A DNA stretch of 5,482 bases from Aquificota bacterium (GTDB lineage Bacteria > Aquificota > Aquificia > Aquificales > Hydrogenothermaceae). Below, in pieces: positions 1 to 5,309 of this stretch. The position numbers were made by a program, and so were the translations under genes. Each line of letters opens with the position of its first letter. Position 1 is the first letter of the stretch. Below the pieces are notes generated by a model that searched no databases, was not told the origin of the DNA, and saw only the letters and a list, made by a program, of their open reading frames with translations. The stretch lies in contig JAADDV010000148.1 in the NCBI GenBank assembly GCA_013153795.1, positions 1 through 5,482 of the forward strand. The letters run 5' to 3'.

Positions 1-28
1 GTCGGCACAGAAATATAAGTTTTTCCAT
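1..28 (-). CDS. 5' end of a probable histidine-phosphatase-family protein (partial)
   Basis: Only the first nine codons are inside the window: ATG at 28-26 read leftwards gives MEKLIFLCR, and the next codon begins with C, as a His codon would. This matches the N-terminal beta strand and start of the RHG motif (K-L-I-x-L-x-R-H-G) of the histidine phosphatase / phosphoglycerate mutase superfamily, where that His becomes phosphorylated during catalysis. A ribosome-binding site AGAGG lies at 39-35, six bases before the ATG. The gene starts 15 bp after the acetyltransferase stop, so the two are probably co-transcribed. That this is a coding start is fairly well supported. The family call rests on nine residues, and the substrate (phosphoglycerate, alpha-ribazole phosphate or other) cannot be told. 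Confidence 0.5.
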
Positions 29-43
29 AAAAAACCTCTGCTT

Positions 44-508
44 TTAAGTATTGTTTTTTTCTAAAAGAAGAGAAACAGGCACTTCCTTACAATCGTTAAA
101 TTTTACACAGTGAATACACTCTGTCCATACTTTTTGAGGAAATTCTGATTTATCAGCAATTTCAAATCCTAGTTTCTTAAAAAAATCAGGAACATATGTT
201 AAGGCAAAAATTTTTTTTACTCCAAGTTCCTTTGCATCTTCAATACATTTTTCTACTATTTTTTTTCCAATTCCTTGATGCTGAAAATCTTCTAAAACAG
301 CTAAAGATTTTATCTCTGCTAAATCTTCCCAGTATACATGCAAAGACCCTACACCCACAATTTTTCCGTTATTTTCAAAAACAAAAAAATCTCTAATGTT
401 TTCATAGATACTATTTAAACTACGAGGAAGCAAAATTCCTTTTATGGCATAAATTTGTAATATATCAAAAATTTGCTGGGCATCTTTCACTTTTGCTCTT
501 CTTAACAA
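44..508 (-). CDS. GNAT-family N-acetyltransferase, short stand-alone N-acetylglutamate-synthase type
   Basis: A 154-residue single-domain GNAT protein that transfers acetyl from acetyl-CoA to an amine, probably in the cytosol. The acetyl-CoA loop is visible as QHQGIG (residues 76-81, Q-x-x-G-x-G), preceded by the beta-4 strand EIKSLAVLEDF (65-75) and followed by the C-terminal strand and helix with PDFFKKLGFE (107-116). The N-terminal LLPRS (26-30) and the late Trp-x-x-Cys segment with three cysteines (C131, C134, C140) are typical of the short ArgA-like GNATs that make N-acetylglutamate for arginine synthesis. The substrate is inferred, not shown. The start is TTG at 508: it follows directly on an in-frame stop codon, and GGAGG lies at 525-521, 12 bases upstream, a rather long spacing. 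GTG at codon 7 is a less likely alternative because it would cut into the first GNAT strand. It is followed after 15 bp by the partial gene at the left edge. Confidence 0.82.
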   Translation of the reverse strand: MLRRAKVKDAQQIFDILQIYAIKGILLPRSLNSIYENIRDFFVFENNGKIVGVGSLHVYWEDLAEIKSLAVLEDFQHQGIGKKIVEKCIEDAKELGVKKIFALTYVPDFFKKLGFEIADKSEFPQKVWTECIHCVKFNDCKEVPVSLLLEKNNT

Positions 509-542
509 TTATTCTAAAAACCTCCGCAGATTTCTAAGTAAT

Positions 543-554
543 AGATTATAATCT
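543..554. promoter_or_regulatory. Palindromic bidirectional -10 region between the acetyltransferase gene and surE
   Basis: AGATTATAATCT is a perfect 12-bp palindrome in the 83-bp divergent gap. It contains TATAAT on the plus strand (547-552) and TATAAT on the minus strand (551-546). Start sites about 7 bases beyond each would give leaders of roughly 30 nt for both genes, each with its own Shine-Dalgarno sequence (AAGGAG at 582-587 for surE; GGAGG at 525-521 for the acetyltransferase). I see no convincing -35 hexamer for either direction, and in such AT-rich DNA TATAAT is common. This is therefore a candidate shared promoter core or operator, not a firm call. Confidence 0.4.
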
Positions 555-591
555 CTAGAAAGAAAATTTAAAATTATAAAGAAGGAGAAAA

Positions 592-1362
592 ATGAGGAAA
601 AAAGTATTACTTGTAAATGATGATGGTTATCATTCTGATGGAATTCTTACTTTAAGAGAAACTCTTTTAGAAAATGGTTTTGATGTTACTACTGTAACTC
701 CAGATAGAAATATGTCTGGCTCAAGTCATTCATTAACATTTACAAGACCTTTAAAAATTGAAAAATTAGAAAAATATGAAAATTTTTACTATGTGGTTGA
801 TGGAACTCCTGCTGATTGTGTTCATTTAGGATACTATGTAGTTTTAAATGGAAAAAAGCCAGATATTCTTGTATCTGGTATCAATACAGGTCCAAACCTT
901 GGAAATGATATTTTTTATTCTGGAACTGTTGGAGCAGCAAGAGAAGGCACTTTACTAGGGATTACTTCTATTGCTTTATCTCCTTCATCTTCTAAAAATC
1001 CAAACTTTAAAGAAATGTCTATTATAGCTTTAAAGCTAATAGAGCAAATTTTAGAAAAAGGACTTCCAGAAAAAGTTTTTTTAAATATAACCTTTCCCAA
1101 TATCTCTTTGAAAGAAATAAAAGGTGTAAAAATAACAAGACAGGGAAGGGGAGTTTATAAAGAAAAAATAAAAAAATATCTTTCTCCTTCTAATGAAGTT
1201 TATTACTGGATAGGTGGAGAAGAAAGTTTTGATGAAGATTGTGAAGATGGGACTGATTATACAGCTGTAAAGGAAGGATTTGTTTCTATTACTCCTATAA
1301 GCTTAGACCTTACAAATTATGAAGCAATTAAAGTATTAGAAAAAATGGGTTTTTCTATATAA
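592..1362 (+). CDS. surE: 5'/3'-nucleotidase SurE
   Basis: SurE is a metal-dependent phosphatase that removes phosphate from nucleoside 5'- and 3'-monophosphates (and in some species short polyphosphate), linked to stationary-phase survival; it is cytosolic. The 256 residues match the family's full length. Motifs in order: VNDDG (residues 8-12), PDRNMSGSSHS (37-47), GTPADCVHLG (71-80), VSGINTGPNLGNDIFYSGTVGAAREG (94-119, in pieces: VSGINTGPN, YSGTVGAA). By alignment in mind with the Thermotoga enzyme, the metal ligands are D10, D11, S42 and N98; all are present. The ATG has AAGGAG at 582-587, four bases upstream. It stands alone on this strand, ends in a hairpin terminator and converges with spoVG. 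Codon use looks like its neighbours. Confidence 0.96.
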   Translation: MRKKVLLVNDDGYHSDGILTLRETLLENGFDVTTVTPDRNMSGSSHSLTFTRPLKIEKLEKYENFYYVVDGTPADCVHLGYYVVLNGKKPDILVSGINTGPNLGNDIFYSGTVGAAREGTLLGITSIALSPSSSKNPNFKEMSIIALKLIEQILEKGLPEKVFLNITFPNISLKEIKGVKITRQGRGVYKEKIKKYLSPSNEVYYWIGGEESFDEDCEDGTDYTAVKEGFVSITPISLDLTNYEAIKVLEKMGFSI

Positions 1363-1366
1363 ATTT

Positions 1367-1388
1367 ATCAGGGCTTAAAAGCCCTGAT
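1367..1388. terminator. Bidirectional hairpin terminator between convergent surE and spoVG
   Basis: ATCAGGGCTT and AAGCCCTGAT form a perfect 10-bp inverted repeat (8 bp pair realistically, leaving a six-base TTAAAA loop) with a GGGC/GCCC core that stands out in this AT-rich DNA. It lies entirely in the 26-bp gap between the surE stop (1360-1362) and the spoVG stop (1391-1389). The T-tract is short (TTT) in the plus direction and poor in the minus direction, so efficiency is uncertain, but position and symmetry fit a terminator serving both genes. Confidence 0.75.
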
Positions 1389-1661
1389 TTAAAGATTCAT
1401 CATTTCTTTATATTTGTCTACTACAGCTCTTCTTACAGCTTCAGTAAAAGAATTATCTATAGGTTGTATAATCTCTACAAAATCTCCTTTAGGAGTAGAT
1501 TTTTTTGGAGAAGAGATAAAAAGCCCTCCATGTTTTGATTCAATTAAATTTATTCCTTTTATAATAAATGTGTCTTCAATAACAACATCAGCTACAGCTC
1601 TAACTCTACCACCTATACTACTAGTGTCAAAAGGGTATAACTTCACATCAGTAACTTTCAT
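1389..1661 (-). CDS. spoVG: SpoVG-family nucleic-acid-binding regulator
   Basis: A 90-residue protein, the usual SpoVG size, opening with MKVTDVKLYPFD and containing ADVVIEDTFIIKGINLI (about residues 24-40), GLFISSPKKSTPKGDF (46-61) and IIQPIDNS (64-71), the conserved SpoVG core. SpoVG proteins bind DNA and RNA and act as global regulators; the sporulation and septation names come from Bacillus, and the family is widespread in non-sporulating bacteria, where links to motility and virulence have been reported. The ATG at 1661 has AGAGG at 1672-1668, six bases upstream. The gene lies 84 bp downstream of the FlgN-like gene on the same strand, so it may be read from that gene's promoter or its own. 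A poor -35/-10 candidate (TTAGAC at 1713-1708, TAATAAT near 1692-1686) lies in the gap. It ends at the shared hairpin terminator. Confidence 0.93.
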   Translation of the reverse strand: MKVTDVKLYPFDTSSIGGRVRAVADVVIEDTFIIKGINLIESKHGGLFISSPKKSTPKGDFVEIIQPIDNSFTEAVRRAVVDKYKEMMNL

Positions 1662-1745
1662 TTTCTTCCTCTGATAAAAATCCCTATTATTAAGATAGAT
1701 AATATATGTCTAAATTTTCTACATAAGAAAAATAATTAAGATACT
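1662..1745 (-). promoter_or_regulatory. AT-rich spoVG leader region with a weak promoter candidate
   Basis: This 84-bp stretch separates the FlgN-like gene from spoVG. Read on the minus strand it holds TTAGACA (1713-1707) and, about 15-17 bases on, TAATAAT, a poor sigma-70-type match. TTAATAATAGG at 1693-1683 is identical to an 11-base string before cheZ (2218-2228). No clear terminator hairpin follows the FlgN-like gene here, so read-through into spoVG is plausible. No small gene is evident. Confidence 0.25.
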
Positions 1746-2096
1746 CTAGATTTTTTTATTAAAGAAATTTTTTGAATCTTGAGTAATGCTACCTGATTGG
1801 TCATATTTTCGAGTTTCATTGTTAAAAACGATAGAAAAAACTTCTTCTATAAACTGTAAGTTATCAAGAGCCAAACTCATATTAACTTTACTTAATTTTT
1901 GAATCATCTCAAGCTTTTCTTTGTATTTCTTTAATTCTTCAGGATTTAAAGACTTTATCAGCTCAAGAAGCTTTTGTTTTTCATTTATAACTTTGGTTAG
2001 CTTTTCAATGTGTTCTTGAGTTTCTATAGCCCTTACTATAAGGCTTCTTTCTTCCTCAAGTTTTTTAATTAACTTGTTTAAAATTTCCTCAGTCAT
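1746..2096 (-). CDS. flgN: FlgN-like flagellar export chaperone (probable)
   Basis: A 116-residue, strongly charged, almost wholly helical coiled-coil protein without a signal peptide or membrane segment. FlgN is the cytosolic chaperone that holds the hook-filament junction proteins FlgK and FlgL before export. Support: size; long N-terminal helices (about residues 3-68); a second helix with the N-x-x-L-A-L-D-N-L-x-F-I-E pattern (72-85); and a C-terminal K-Y-D-Q-S-G (97-102), which resembles the Y-D-x-x-G end of FlgN proteins. The sequence family is weakly conserved, so another flagellar coiled-coil protein remains possible. The ATG at 2096 is preceded by TGGTGA (2106-2101), a modest ribosome-binding site. 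It is transcribed divergently from the chemotaxis operon, which supports a motility role. Confidence 0.6.
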   Translation of the reverse strand: MTEEILNKLIKKLEEERSLIVRAIETQEHIEKLTKVINEKQKLLELIKSLNPEELKKYKEKLEMIQKLSKVNMSLALDNLQFIEEVFSIVFNNETRKYDQSGSITQDSKNFFNKKI

Positions 2097-2129
2097 GATA
2101 TCACCATCTTAAATTAAACTAATGTAATG

Positions 2130-2184
2130 AAATTTTACATTTTACCTTATAATATAATATCAAATATCTAAATATGTAAAATTT
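2130..2184. promoter_or_regulatory. 11-bp inverted repeat carrying inward-facing TTTACA boxes (divergent promoters or operator)
   Basis: AAATTTTACAT (2130-2140) and ATGTAAAATTT (2174-2184) are perfect inverted copies separated by 33 bases. Each arm holds TTTACA, one facing cheZ (2134-2139) and one facing the FlgN-like gene (2180-2175). On the minus strand TTTACA is followed after 18 bases by TATATT (2156-2151), a reasonable sigma-70-type promoter giving a leader of about 48 nt. On the plus strand the best partner is only TATCAA (2158-2163). The 33-base loop is too long and AT-rich for a good RNA hairpin, so promoter symmetry or a two-site operator is more likely. Confidence 0.4.
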
Positions 2185-2204
2185 GTGAACTTTTTTATCG
2201 ATAA
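2177..2204 (+). promoter_or_regulatory. Candidate sigma-28 (FliA) promoter for the chemotaxis operon
   Basis: TAAAATTT (2177-2184), 12 bases, then ATCGATAA (2197-2204). The FliA consensus is TAAAGTTT, 11 bases, GCCGATAA; the match is 7 of 8 and 6 of 8, with spacing one base longer than ideal. Transcription would begin near 2211, leaving about 50 nt of leader before the cheZ ATG. Chemotaxis genes are classic late, FliA-driven genes, so the position makes sense. The -35 element overlaps the right arm of the upstream inverted repeat. Confidence 0.45.
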
Positions 2205-2218
2205 TAATAAGAAAATAT

Positions 2219-2245
2219 TAATAATAGGATTAAAATCTATTATTA
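2219..2245 (+). promoter_or_regulatory. AT-rich hairpin in the cheZ leader, directly before the ribosome-binding site
   Basis: TAATAATAG (2219-2227) and CTATTATTA (2237-2245) pair perfectly over 9 bp with a nine-base loop. An alternative pairing bulges one G and adds GAT/ATC inside the loop. It ends one base before the cheZ ribosome-binding region GAGGGAG (2246-2252). It could be an operator at the DNA level or a weak, temperature-sensitive RNA structure near the ribosome site. It is not a terminator: it lacks G+C and a T-tract. Confidence 0.35.
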
Positions 2246-2260
2246 GAGGGAGAGTGAATC

Positions 2261-2785
2261 ATGAAGAAAGTTGTTAAAGAAGATATTAAAGAGCTCTTAG
2301 AAAAAATTGAAAACTACAAAAATCAGTTTCTACAACTTAATGAAAAATCTCCTGGATTTTCTATTGTAAACAAGCACATAGACAAATCTATCAGAGAAAG
2401 CGAAGAAGCTACAAAAAAAATCATCGAAAATATTACTTATGCCCTATCTCTACTTGAAGAAAATAGAAGCTTTCTTCAAGGTCATGTTTATTCAATGGAG
2501 ATTGAAAGAATTAAAGAAAATGAAAACCAAATATCTACTAATCTCACAGAAACTTTAACTTTACTTGAATTTCAGGATATTCTTGTCCAGAGATTGAAAA
2601 AAATATCCGCATTTTTAGAGGAAGTTGAAAAAGATATTCTTAAAATAGCAAATGAGCTTGATTTGCCAGAGGGAAGTAATACCTCTGAAGCTCAAAAAAT
2701 TAAAAGAAAACTTGAAGAATTAGAATGGAGGAAAGAAGTAACTCAGACAGATGTAGATGAGTTATTAAATGAATATGGTATGTAA
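2261..2785 (+). CDS. cheZ: CheZ-type CheY-P phosphatase (divergent)
   Basis: CheZ speeds the dephosphorylation of CheY-P, ending the signal to the flagellar motor. This 174-residue, all-helical cytosolic protein is shorter than the 214 residues of the E. coli protein. The long central hairpin carries LLEFQDILVQRLKKI (101-115), matching the family's A-Q-D-F-Q-D-L-T-G-Q motif. The catalytic pair D143/Q147 of E. coli corresponds to D106 and Q110, four residues apart as required. A charged, probably disordered linker (about 134-160) leads to a C-terminal T-Q-T-D-V-D-E-L-L-N-E-Y-G-M (161-174), which closely resembles the CheY-binding tail of E. coli CheZ (Q-V-D-D-L-L-D-S-L-G-F) and the FliM N-terminus. 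Overall identity looks low, so motifs carry the call. The ATG has GGGAG (2248-2252), eight bases upstream. It is the first gene of the che operon, 12 bp before cheA. Confidence 0.85.
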   Translation: MKKVVKEDIKELLEKIENYKNQFLQLNEKSPGFSIVNKHIDKSIRESEEATKKIIENITYALSLLEENRSFLQGHVYSMEIERIKENENQISTNLTETLTLLEFQDILVQRLKKISAFLEEVEKDILKIANELDLPEGSNTSEAQKIKRKLEELEWRKEVTQTDVDELLNEYGM

Positions 2786-2797
2786 TGGAGATAAAAA

Positions 2798-4798
2798 ATG
2801 AAACTTGAATTTACAGATGACATGAGAGAAATTCTTGAAGAATTTCTCATTGAAGCTGATGAAATACTATCAAATTTAGACCAAGAATTAATAGAACTTG
2901 AAAATAACCCAGAGGATAAAGAACTTTTAAATAAGATTTTCAGAGGCATGCATACCCTTAAAGGGGGTGCAGGCTTCTTAAATCTTACTACTATTGTAGA
3001 AATAGCCCATAAGATAGAGGATATTTTTAACAAACTCAGAAATGATGAAATGACTTTAACCCCCGAAATGATGGATGTTATATTTGAGGGGGTAGATAAG
3101 CTTAAAGAAGCTATTGAAATGTTAAAAGAAAGTGATGAAATTCCTGATGAAGAAGATATAAAAGACATTCTACAAAAGTTATCAAACATTCTTGAAGGAA
3201 AAGAAGCTCTAAATTCTGAAAATAATTCTTCAGATAATCAATCTGATACAGGCTTAGAAAAAGAAGAAAAGGATATAGAATTTGTAGAAGGAGTAGATGA
3301 AGATATAAAAAAACTTATCCTTCAATTTAAAGGAAAAGATTTAGGGGAGATTTTAGAAGAAATAATTCTTTTGCCTCCAGATGAAAGACCTCCTTTAGAT
3401 GTAATTGAAAAATTAGAGCAACTTATTGTTGAAGGAAAAGATGTAAAAGATTTAATTAAATCAAAAGAAAACATAGAAATAGAGAATAAAAAAGAAGAAA
3501 AAAAGGAAATACAAAAGCAAGAATCTCAATTACCTAAGAAACAAGAAATAAAACCTACAAAAGAAGAAAAAAAAGAAGTTCAAAAAAAGAAAAAGCAAGA
3601 AAAAAAAGAAGAAGTCATAAGAGTTGATGTTGAAAGGGTTGAAAATCTTATGAATTTAGTAGGGGAGCTTGTTTTAGATAGAAATAGAATAGTTAAACTT
3701 GCTTCAAATCTTGAAATTAAATATGGAGATAGTGAAGTTATAGAAGAGCTTATAGATTCTATAACTGGAATGAGCCGAACAGTCAGTGATTTACAAGATG
3801 CTGTTATGAAACTTCGTATGCAACCTGTTAAAAAAATATTTAGTAAGTTTCCAAGAATAGTAAGAGATTTAGCAAAAAGACTTAATAAAAAAGTAAATCT
3901 TATTTTAGAGGGAGAAGATACAGAAATAGATAGGTCTATTTTAGATAAACTGGAAGACCCTCTTATTCATCTTGTTAGAAATGCCATAGACCATGGTATA
4001 GAACCTCCAGAAGAAAGAATAAAAGCTGGTAAACCAGAAGAAGGAACTATAAAACTTTCAGCTTTTCAAGAAGGGGACAGGATTATTATTGCTATAGAAG
4101 ATGATGGTAGAGGAATAAATGTAGAAAAAGTCAAAAAGAAAGCTGTTGAGAAAGGACTTATAACTCCAGAGCAAGCTGAAAATATGTCTGATAAAGAAGC
4201 CTTTGAACTTCTGTTTATGCCAGGATTTTCTACTGCTGATGAAGTAAGTGAAGTTTCTGGTCGTGGAGTAGGAATGGACGTGGTAGCTTCTACAATTCAT
4301 GCTCTAAGAGGAACAATAGAGATAGAAAGTGAGCCAGGAAAAGGAACAAAGTTTATCATGAAGCTACCTTTAACTGTAGCGATAATCCGAACTCTTATGG
4401 TTGGTATAAATGAACGTATTTTTGCTATTCCTCTTTATTCAGTTGTAGAGATTGTGAAATATGATGCTGAAAATGTAAAAAAAGTTGGGAATTTTAAATC
4501 TTTTATGCTAAGAGATGAAGTTTTTCTTCTTTTTAGTCTTAGTGAACTTTTTGATATGGAAGATAGCTCAAAGAAAGAGTTTATTGTGATTGTAAAAGTA
4601 GGAGAAAAAAATATTGCTATTTCTGTAGATAATTTATTTGGAGAAGAAGAAATAGTTATTAAACCTTTAGGAAAACTCCTTGAAGAAGTTCAGGGAATTG
4701 CAGGAGCAACAATTACAGGGGATGGGAAGGTCGTTCTTATTGTAGATACAAACTCTCTTATAAATGATAAAAAGACCCAACTTGTGGGGGTTTTATAA
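2798..4798 (+). CDS. cheA: Chemotaxis histidine kinase CheA
   Basis: CheA autophosphorylates under receptor control and passes phosphate to CheY, CheB or CheV-type receivers, acting at membrane-bound receptor arrays. Its 666 residues are of normal length. Domains: P1 phosphotransfer (about 1-110) with phospho-acceptor H52 in MHTLKGGAGF; an acidic linker (111-165); a helical segment of unknown type (166-222) where P2 would normally be; a Lys/Glu/Gln-rich linker (222-272); P3 dimerisation helices (273-335); P4 ATPase with N box HLVRNAIDHG (391-400), G1 DDGRGI (435-440), F box LLFMPGFST (471-479) and G2 GRGVGMDVV (488-496), then GKGTKF (514-519); and the P5 CheW-like domain (about 526-660). All catalytic motifs are intact. 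The ATG has GGAG (2787-2790), seven bases upstream. The stop overlaps the cheW ATG by one base (TAATG), indicating translational coupling. Confidence 0.97.
   Translation: MKLEFTDDMREILEEFLIEADEILSNLDQELIELENNPEDKELLNKIFRGMHTLKGGAGFLNLTTIVEIAHKIEDIFNKLRNDEMTLTPEMMDVIFEGVDKLKEAIEMLKESDEIPDEEDIKDILQKLSNILEGKEALNSENNSSDNQSDTGLEKEEKDIEFVEGVDEDIKKLILQFKGKDLGEILEEIILLPPDERPPLDVIEKLEQLIVEGKDVKDLIKSKENIEIENKKEEKKEIQKQESQLPKKQEIKPTKEEKKEVQKKKKQEKKEEVIRVDVERVENLMNLVGELVLDRNRIVKLASNLEIKYGDSEVIEELIDSITGMSRTVSDLQDAVMKLRMQPVKKIFSKFPRIVRDLAKRLNKKVNLILEGEDTEIDRSILDKLEDPLIHLVRNAIDHGIEPPEERIKAGKPEEGTIKLSAFQEGDRIIIAIEDDGRGINVEKVKKKAVEKGLITPEQAENMSDKEAFELLFMPGFSTADEVSEVSGRGVGMDVVASTIHALRGTIEIESEPGKGTKFIMKLPLTVAIIRTLMVGINERIFAIPLYSVVEIVKYDAENVKKVGNFKSFMLRDEVFLLFSLSELFDMEDSSKKEFIVIVKVGEKNIAISVDNLFGEEEIVIKPLGKLLEEVQGIAGATITGDGKVVLIVDTNSLINDKKTQLVGVL
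3278..3463 (+). other. Non-canonical helical segment of CheA replacing P2
   Basis: Residues 161-222 of CheA (FVEGVDEDIKKLI through VEGKDVKDLI) read as three or four short amphipathic helices with a P-P-D-E-R-P-P turn (194-199). The usual P2 domain, which docks CheY or CheB, is a compact alpha/beta ferredoxin-like fold, and no such strand pattern is visible here. The segment is bounded by disordered-looking linkers on both sides, as an independent docking module would be. I do not recognise it; its function is unknown. Confidence 0.5.
3461..3613 (+). repeat. Purine-rich, low-complexity linker of cheA with runs of seven and eight A
   Basis: This encodes CheA residues 222-272, nearly all Lys, Glu, Gln, Ile and Val, with repeated K-K-E-E-K-K-E/V-Q-K units. 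The coding strand is almost pure A and G and contains A8 (3567-3574), A7 (3582-3588) and A8 (3600-3607). The linker is probably flexible or a charged single helix joining the P2-position module to P3. The reading frame is unbroken through all runs. Confidence 0.7.
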
Positions 4799-5292
4799 TG
4801 TCTGAAATGGAAGTAGTTGGTATAAAAGAAGTAACAGCTGAGAAATCAACAGAAAAAAGACTTATAACCTTTAAGTTAAATGATGAACTAATAGGGATAG
4901 ATATAATAAATGTTGTAAAAATTACTATAGATATGGATATAACACCTGTCCCTAAAACAAAGGATTATATTCTAGGAGTAATGAATTTAAGAGGAAATAT
5001 TATTCCTGTGGTAACTCTTAAGAGGAAACTAGAACTTCCTGAAACATACACTCCAACAAGAAACACTATAATTGTCGTTGAGACAGATTTTGGGAATATC
5101 GGATTACTTGTTGATAAAGTAGAAGGAGCTTTAAATGTAGACCCTGAAAATGTACAACCTCCTCCTATGAATTCTATTGGTATAGACCCTGAATTTATTG
5201 AAGGAGTTATTATGTTTCCTAAAGAAAATGAGGATAAGGAACTTTTAACTATTTTAAACATAAAAAAAATATTTAAAGCCGATAATCTATAA
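4798..5292 (+). CDS. cheW: Chemotaxis coupling protein CheW
   Basis: CheW bridges chemoreceptors and the P5 domain of CheA in the signalling array. This 164-residue protein has one CheW domain (about 20-160): ITFKLNDELIGIDIINV (23-39), the hallmark LGVMNLRGNIIPVVTL (59-74, with R65 in N-L-R-G), IVVETDFGNIGLLVDKV (92-108) and the closing LLTILNIKKIF (149-159). An extra charged stretch of about 20 residues precedes the domain. The ATG shares its first base with the last base of the cheA stop. GGGGGT at 4786-4791, inside the cheA end, can serve as the ribosome-binding site. No receiver is fused, so it is CheW and not CheV. It is followed after 17 bp by cheV. Confidence 0.96.
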   Translation: MSEMEVVGIKEVTAEKSTEKRLITFKLNDELIGIDIINVVKITIDMDITPVPKTKDYILGVMNLRGNIIPVVTLKRKLELPETYTPTRNTIIVVETDFGNIGLLVDKVEGALNVDPENVQPPPMNSIGIDPEFIEGVIMFPKENEDKELLTILNIKKIFKADNL

Positions 5293-5309
5293 CATTAGTG
5301 AGGATTTTT

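Noticed and set aside
196..396. Open frame of 66 codons on the plus strand
   Set aside because: Lies wholly antisense to the clear GNAT gene, has Phe/Leu-rich composition caused by reading A-rich codons backwards, and has no ribosome-binding site.
1414..1674. Open frame of 86 codons on the plus strand
   Set aside because: It is the antisense of spoVG; SpoVG motifs and its ribosome-binding site decide for the minus strand.
2148..2158. Overlapping TATAAT boxes on the plus strand as a standard sigma-70 promoter for cheZ
   Set aside because: No -35 hexamer lies at 16-18 bases: TTTACA at 2134-2139 is only 8-13 bases away. The FliA-like site downstream fits better.
2219..2245. Terminator or riboswitch before cheZ
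   Set aside because: The stem is AT-rich with no T-tract, and nothing in the 164-bp gap resembles a known riboswitch core.
2743..3189. Open frame of 148 codons on the minus strand
   Set aside because: Antisense of the cheZ end and CheA P1 domain; the Ser-rich translation is typical of reversed Glu/Asp/Lys-rich genes.
3567..3607. Frameshift or pseudogene in cheA
   Set aside because: The frame is continuous from P1 through P5 and all kinase motifs are intact.
4965..5261. Open frame of 98 codons on the minus strand
   Set aside because: Antisense of cheW with no independent family resemblance or start signal.
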